A stretch of 64,000 nucleotides of DNA, from the NCBI GenBank assembly GCA_024236175.1, contig JACKKY010000001.1, forward strand, positions 1,054,001 through 1,118,000, in the 5' to 3' direction. The notes beneath the pieces were generated by a model, which saw only the letters and a list, made by a program, of their open reading frames with translations, was not told the DNA's origin and ran no database searches. Of this stretch, positions 60,770 to 64,000 are shown one piece after another; within the stretch, counting starts at the first letter, position 1; every line of letters begins with the position of its first letter. A program made the translations under genes and the position numbers. Source of the stretch: Novosphingobium sp. (GTDB lineage: Bacteria > Pseudomonadota > Alphaproteobacteria > Sphingomonadales > Sphingomonadaceae).

Positions 60770-61923
60770 ACTTCGAGCTTCTCAAACGCTGGCGCTGGGC
60801 GATCCTGGTTGGCGCCCTGCTGTTCCTGGGCCTTGCCTTCGCCTTCTGGCCGGAAGCCGTGCCGGTCGATACCGGCAAGGTGACGCGGGGCGCCATGTCG
60901 GTCGGCGTCACCGACGACGGCGTGACACGGGCCGAGGAATATTACGTCGTCTCCGCCCCGGTCACCGGATACCTCGAACGCATCGAGCTGGAAGCCGGCG
61001 ACAAGGTATCCCGCGGCGTGCTGATCACCCGCATGACCGGCAGGCCCGCCACCCCGCTCGACAAGCGCACGCGCGAAGAACTGCGCGGCTCGCTGGCGGC
61101 GGCGCGCGCCGCCGAGGCAGGGGCCGCATCGTCGCTCGCGCAGGCACGGCGAGACCTTGCCCGCGCCGAGGAACTCGCCAAGCGCGGGTTCCTGCCGCGT
61201 GCGCAGCTCGAGGAGGCGCGCACCCGCGTTTCGACGGGGCAGGCTTCGCTGGCGCAGGCGCGCGGACAGGCGCGAAGCGCCCAGGCGATGCTGGCCGAGA
61301 CCGGCGCGGCAACTTCGGGGGCGCCTGTGCCGGTGCGCGCGCCGGCGAGCGGCTCCGTGATGAGCGTCATCAACGAGAGCGAAGGCGTGATTCCCGAAGG
61401 CACCCCGCTGATGACGATCGGCGATCCGCACAGGATCGAGGTCGTCGTCGACCTGCTCTCGCGCGAGGCGGTGCGGGTGAAGCCGGGCGACCGCGTCGAG
61501 ATCACCGAATGGGGCGGGCCCGATCCGCTGATCGGCAGGGTCGAGCGGATCGAGCCGTTCGGCAAGCTCAAGATCTCGGCGCTCGGCATCGAGGAACAGC
61601 GCGTCAACGTGATCATCGGCTTCGGAGAAAATGCAGCGCAACATGCCGCGCGTCTCGGCCACGGCTACCAGATCGACGCCACGATCATCCTGTGGAGCAA
61701 GAAGGACGCGCTGCGCGTGCCGATCGGCGCATTGTACCGCGGCGGCGACGGTGGCTGGCGCGTCTTCGTCGACGACGGTGGCCGCGCCGAGGAGCGCGCG
61801 GTCAAGGTCGGTCATATCAACGACGAGTATGGCGAGGTGCTCGGCGGGCTGGCCGAGGACGACACGGTGGTGGTCAACCCCGGCAACGCCCTTGAGGACG
61901 GAAACCGCATCAGCCCGCGCTAG
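60766..61923 (+). CDS. Periplasmic adaptor (HlyD/MacA-type membrane fusion protein)
   Basis: A 385-residue membrane fusion protein. An N-terminal membrane anchor (WAILVGALLFLGLAFAFW) is followed by the lipoyl-like VVSAPVTGYLERIELEAGDKV, an Ala/Glu-rich coiled-coil hairpin (about 100-180) and barrel and membrane-proximal domains (ALGRDGD-like YRGGDGGWRVFVDDGGRAEERAV). The start overlaps the permease stop (ATGA). With the permease and ATPase it makes a MacAB-like trans-envelope exporter. No outer-membrane partner is adjacent. Confidence 0.88.
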   Translation: MNFELLKRWRWAILVGALLFLGLAFAFWPEAVPVDTGKVTRGAMSVGVTDDGVTRAEEYYVVSAPVTGYLERIELEAGDKVSRGVLITRMTGRPATPLDKRTREELRGSLAAARAAEAGAASSLAQARRDLARAEELAKRGFLPRAQLEEARTRVSTGQASLAQARGQARSAQAMLAETGAATSGAPVPVRAPASGSVMSVINESEGVIPEGTPLMTIGDPHRIEVVVDLLSREAVRVKPGDRVEITEWGGPDPLIGRVERIEPFGKLKISALGIEEQRVNVIIGFGENAAQHAARLGHGYQIDATIILWSKKDALRVPIGALYRGGDGGWRVFVDDGGRAEERAVKVGHINDEYGEVLGGLAEDDTVVVNPGNALEDGNRISPR

Positions 61924-61951
61924 GCCCTGAGTTCACGATTGTTGCGTTCGC

Positions 61952-61969
61952 GCGCGGGAAGACCCGCGC
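61952..61969. terminator. GC-rich hairpin after the exporter operon
   Basis: GCGCGGG-AAGA-CCCGCGC between the adaptor gene and the converging PilZ gene. It lacks a T-run, so it may be a weak or Rho-assisted terminator. Confidence 0.4.
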
Positions 61970-61981
61970 CGGGCAAGCCGT

Positions 61982-62728
61982 TCAGCGATCGGCGTTGGCA
62001 GGACAATCGCTGTTGCAGGTGCGGCAGTGCGGCGGCGAATCGAACCGCCTGATCGTCGGCGGCACGCAGCCCGCGGTGAGTGCCGGAGCTCCTGCCGGCA
62101 GCAACGGGGCAGGCGCGGGGGCTTGCAGCCGGTTCGCCAGCTTTGCCAGGCAATCGAAAGTGAAGGACTGGTGGAACACGACGCCGTGCGCCGGCCATCT
62201 GCGCCAGCAGACCGTAGCGAACTTTTCGGGAAAGCCGGGCGCATCGATCTGGATCCGCTGTCCTATCGGCAAGGACATATCCAGATCGATGCGCGCGCCC
62301 TGGCGGGACATGTCCCTCATCACCGCCTGGTAAGGCCGTTCCCCCACCAGCACGGTCACGGGACAGTCAAAACGCAGGCGCACCGGCCGTTTGCGGAACA
62401 CGCCCCCCTCGTTGATGAAGTCCCGGACGTCGATTTCGTCGGCGAAGCGAAGACCGACTTCTCCGTCCCGTTCCCAGACCCGCTCCAGCGAATGCCGGTC
62501 GCCGGTCGCGAGTTCCAGCGTCAGCTGGTCTTCGTGGGGAAGCGCATGAAACAGGCGCAGGCGCACGCCGCCGTGAGATACGTCCCGCACCACGCAGAGA
62601 TATTCCCCGCCGTTGCAGATCAACTTGGCGCTCCGGATCATCAAAGCAATTCGATCGGCATCGCGCCGATCAGTATCGAATGAATTCTTCGACCCCGGAC
62701 CCGAACCAATCATTCCATCACGCAACAT
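61982..62728 (-). CDS. Double PilZ-like domain protein (paralogue of the one at 40652)
   Basis: A 248-residue paralogue of the protein beside attR. It repeats the same blocks: LICNGGEYLCVVRDVSHGGVRLRLFHALP, a second PilZ unit starting at PYQAVMRDMSRQGARIDLDM and a C-terminal CWRRWPAHGVVFHQSF. The start at 62728 follows GGGAGGCGCATCTT; a start ten codons upstream lacks this. The N-terminal leader is longer than in the other copy. The two genes bracket the 41-62 kb stress block. Confidence 0.78.
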   Translation of the reverse strand: MLRDGMIGSGPGSKNSFDTDRRDADRIALMIRSAKLICNGGEYLCVVRDVSHGGVRLRLFHALPHEDQLTLELATGDRHSLERVWERDGEVGLRFADEIDVRDFINEGGVFRKRPVRLRFDCPVTVLVGERPYQAVMRDMSRQGARIDLDMSLPIGQRIQIDAPGFPEKFATVCWRRWPAHGVVFHQSFTFDCLAKLANRLQAPAPAPLLPAGAPALTAGCVPPTIRRFDSPPHCRTCNSDCPANADR

Positions 62729-62830
62729 AAGATGCGCCTCCCGGTTAGCAATGATCAATATTTAGGTCTTCAGGGGAATTATTATATTCGACAAAGTTTT
62801 ATGACAAGTAAACGGAATATGAACAAAGTC

Positions 62831-62850
62831 CCTAGGGGATATTCCCTAGG
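62831..62850. repeat. Inverted repeat between PilZ and cupin genes
   Basis: CCTAGGG (62831-62837) and CCCTAGG (62844-62850) pair around GATATT in a 220-base gap upstream of the PilZ gene. It could be an operator or a terminator stem for the cupin gene on the same strand. Nothing else in this gap stands out. Confidence 0.4.
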
Positions 62851-62948
62851 AAAGGTTGCATTTGCGTGTATCGGGTTGCGCAATCGAAACGATGCAAGGC
62901 CAGCCCCCTCCGGGGAGGGCATCGTCAAGTACCCGCGCCGATGCTGCC

Positions 62949-63539
62949 TTAACGCTTCCCGCCCATTACCCCTTCGGGAACGGGGACCAGCCCGTAAGGC
63001 GCCTCTTCCTTCGCCCAGATCTCCTTGCGCTCGCGGCGCGTTGCGGCGACGCGGTCCCAGTAGGCGTCGGTCTTGGCGCGATAATGGGTGTCGTAATCGG
63101 GCGAGTTGCGGATTTCGAGGAACTCGACGCCTTCTTCCAGCGGCGTCACCGAATAGGGCGCGCCGGCCGGGATCAGCACCCCGTCGCCCTTGCCGAGCAC
63201 TTCGGTGCCGACTTTCATCGATCCGGCGATCACGAGGTAATAGCAGTCCGCATCGTGGCTGTGGATCGGCAGCGGGTAGCCGCTCTTGAACCACACGTAG
63301 GAGACATGGATCGTCGGCGAGCTGAACATGGTGAGCGCGGTCGCCCCGCCGGTGTCGGACTGCTCGCGCATCTGCTGCATGCCGCGGATGATCGCCGGAT
63401 GCAGCTCGAATCCGGGATCGCCGGCGGACCGCTGCTGCTTCGGCATGTGCGGCGCGGCGTCGCCGGCGCGGGTGATGACATAGCCCTTGCCGCCGTTCTC
63501 CTCGCGGATCAGTTCGGCGTTCTCGGTTTCGAGCGACAT
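62949..63539 (-). CDS. Cupin-domain protein
   Basis: A 196-residue single-domain cupin. The first cupin motif is PIHSHDADCYYLVIAGSMKVGTE and the second follows at GVLIPAGAPYSVTPLEEGVEFLEI (shown by DGVLIPAGAPYS). Metal-ligand His residues are in HSHDADC. The N-terminal 90 residues are an extended arm. It is 11 bases from the amidohydrolase gene on the same strand and is probably co-transcribed with it. Substrate is unknown. Confidence 0.85.
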   Translation of the reverse strand: MSLETENAELIREENGGKGYVITRAGDAAPHMPKQQRSAGDPGFELHPAIIRGMQQMREQSDTGGATALTMFSSPTIHVSYVWFKSGYPLPIHSHDADCYYLVIAGSMKVGTEVLGKGDGVLIPAGAPYSVTPLEEGVEFLEIRNSPDYDTHYRAKTDAYWDRVAATRRERKEIWAKEEAPYGLVPVPEGVMGGKR

Positions 63540-63550
63540 TGCAGATCTCC

Positions 63551-64000
63551 TCAGTTGAGCCCGTAGAACCGGCGTGCGTTATCGTGAACGATTGGCCGCA
63601 TGTCCTCTTCGGGAACGCCTGCGAACTGCCAGTCCATCACCTTCCTGGATTCCGGCCAGGTGGTTTCGGAATGCGGGTAGTCGGTCGACCACATCATGTT
63701 GCGACCGCCCGGCAGGTGGCGGTTACCGATGCCCACCGGATCGCGGATGAACGAAGTATATATGTTGCGGTCGAAATACTCGCTGGGCTTCAGTTCCAGT
63801 TCGAGCTGAAGCCAGTGGCGCTGGTTGTCGTAGATGTTGTCCATGTATTCGGCGACGAAGGCGACCCAGCCCGAGCCGCTCTCGATCGCGCCGAAGCGCA
63901 GCTCCGGAAAGCGGTCGAACACCCCGCCGAAGACCATGATGGCGATCGGTTCCGCCATGCACAGCTTGCTCATCACCATGTTGGGCAGGAACTTGAACTG
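63551..64000 (-). CDS. Amidohydrolase (amidohydrolase_2 type), truncated by window edge
   Basis: The C-terminal 149 residues of a metal-dependent hydrolase; the N-terminus lies off the right edge. MVFGGVFDRFPELRFGAIESG carries the family's strand with the late Glu, and GGRNMMWSTDYPHSETTWPESR holds the Asp ligand of the TIM-barrel metal site. The end of the frame, IVHDNARRFYGLN, is the usual C-terminus of aromatic-decarboxylase-like members. Co-directional with the cupin gene, it begins another catabolic cluster beyond the window. Confidence 0.85.
   Translation of the reverse strand, partial: QFKFLPNMVMSKLCMAEPIAIMVFGGVFDRFPELRFGAIESGSGWVAFVAEYMDNIYDNQRHWLQLELELKPSEYFDRNIYTSFIRDPVGIGNRHLPGGRNMMWSTDYPHSETTWPESRKVMDWQFAGVPEEDMRPIVHDNARRFYGLN

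Overview
The window is 64 kb of high-GC chromosome, most probably from an alphaproteobacterium of the order Sphingomonadales (Novosphingobium, Sphingobium or Erythrobacteraceae type). This is inferred from protein style, an EcfG-type stress promoter, the Ppx-RlmE pair, REP-like GC-rich palindromes and many acyl-CoA and aromatic catabolic genes. No rRNA operon, origin or CRISPR array is visible.

Layout. (1) 1-6.2 kb: nucleotide-sugar genes for a surface polysaccharide (a truncated TviB/WbpA-type dehydrogenase, then wecB-wecC), with an SRAP/YedK DNA-protein crosslink gene and a lone membrane-anchored HerA-like ATPase of visibly lower GC between them. (2) 6.3-9 kb: a TetR regulator next to a Rieske oxygenase alpha subunit and a SnoaL-like small protein. 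(3) 9.1-16 kb: a stress-promoter gene, a flavin-type general stress protein, a periplasmic molybdopterin oxidoreductase with its cytochrome b, a CMD protein, YjbQ, two crotonases, tRNA-Gly(CCC) and a DapB-like dehydrogenase. (4) 16.2-23.2 kb: a five-gene minus-strand acyl-CoA operon (CoA ligase, MaoC-type hydratase, esterase, CoA transferase, SDR) divergent from an IclR regulator. (5) 23.2-27 kb: housekeeping genes (prephenate dehydratase, cytochrome c, RlmE, Ppx) and tRNA-Gln(CTG).

(6) 27.04-40.59 kb: a genomic island of about 13.5 kb inserted at the 3' end of tRNA-Gln(CTG). It has exact 22-bp attL and attR repeats, paired arm-type sites of equal 13-bp pitch at both ends, a tyrosine integrase beside attL, an excisionase-like protein, a Rep_trans-like replication initiator, a second (serine) recombinase, three copies of a 27-bp repeat with a TGACGTCA core, and cargo that looks defence-related: a DUF6161-like membrane protein, a DUF4238 protein, DUF488, two PD-(D/E)XK-like nucleases and an MT-A70 methyltransferase. 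It has no recognisable conjugation genes and no structural phage module beyond one weak Mu-F-like domain.

(7) 40.6-62.7 kb: a stress and signalling block bracketed by two paralogous double-PilZ proteins: GGDEF/EAL, a Crp/Fnr regulator, a beta-CASP nuclease, an erythromycin-esterase/hydrolase/phosphoribosyltransferase operon, two L,D-transpeptidases, an acetyl-CoA hydrolase/transferase, a P2-type cation ATPase, and a five-gene operon in which every junction is a 4-base overlap. That operon joins an AMP-phosphorylase-like enzyme and a PRPP-synthetase homologue to a MacAB-like ABC export system. FNR-like boxes lie upstream of two of these units. (8) 62.9-64 kb: a cupin and a truncated amidohydrolase, the edge of another catabolic cluster.

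The most promising material for something new is the island: its repeat-separated cassettes, its Rep plus two recombinases, and the divergent nuclease/MT-A70 pair. The AMP-phosphorylase/PRPP/efflux operon comes next. All functions are inferred from sequence reading alone; no database search was possible.
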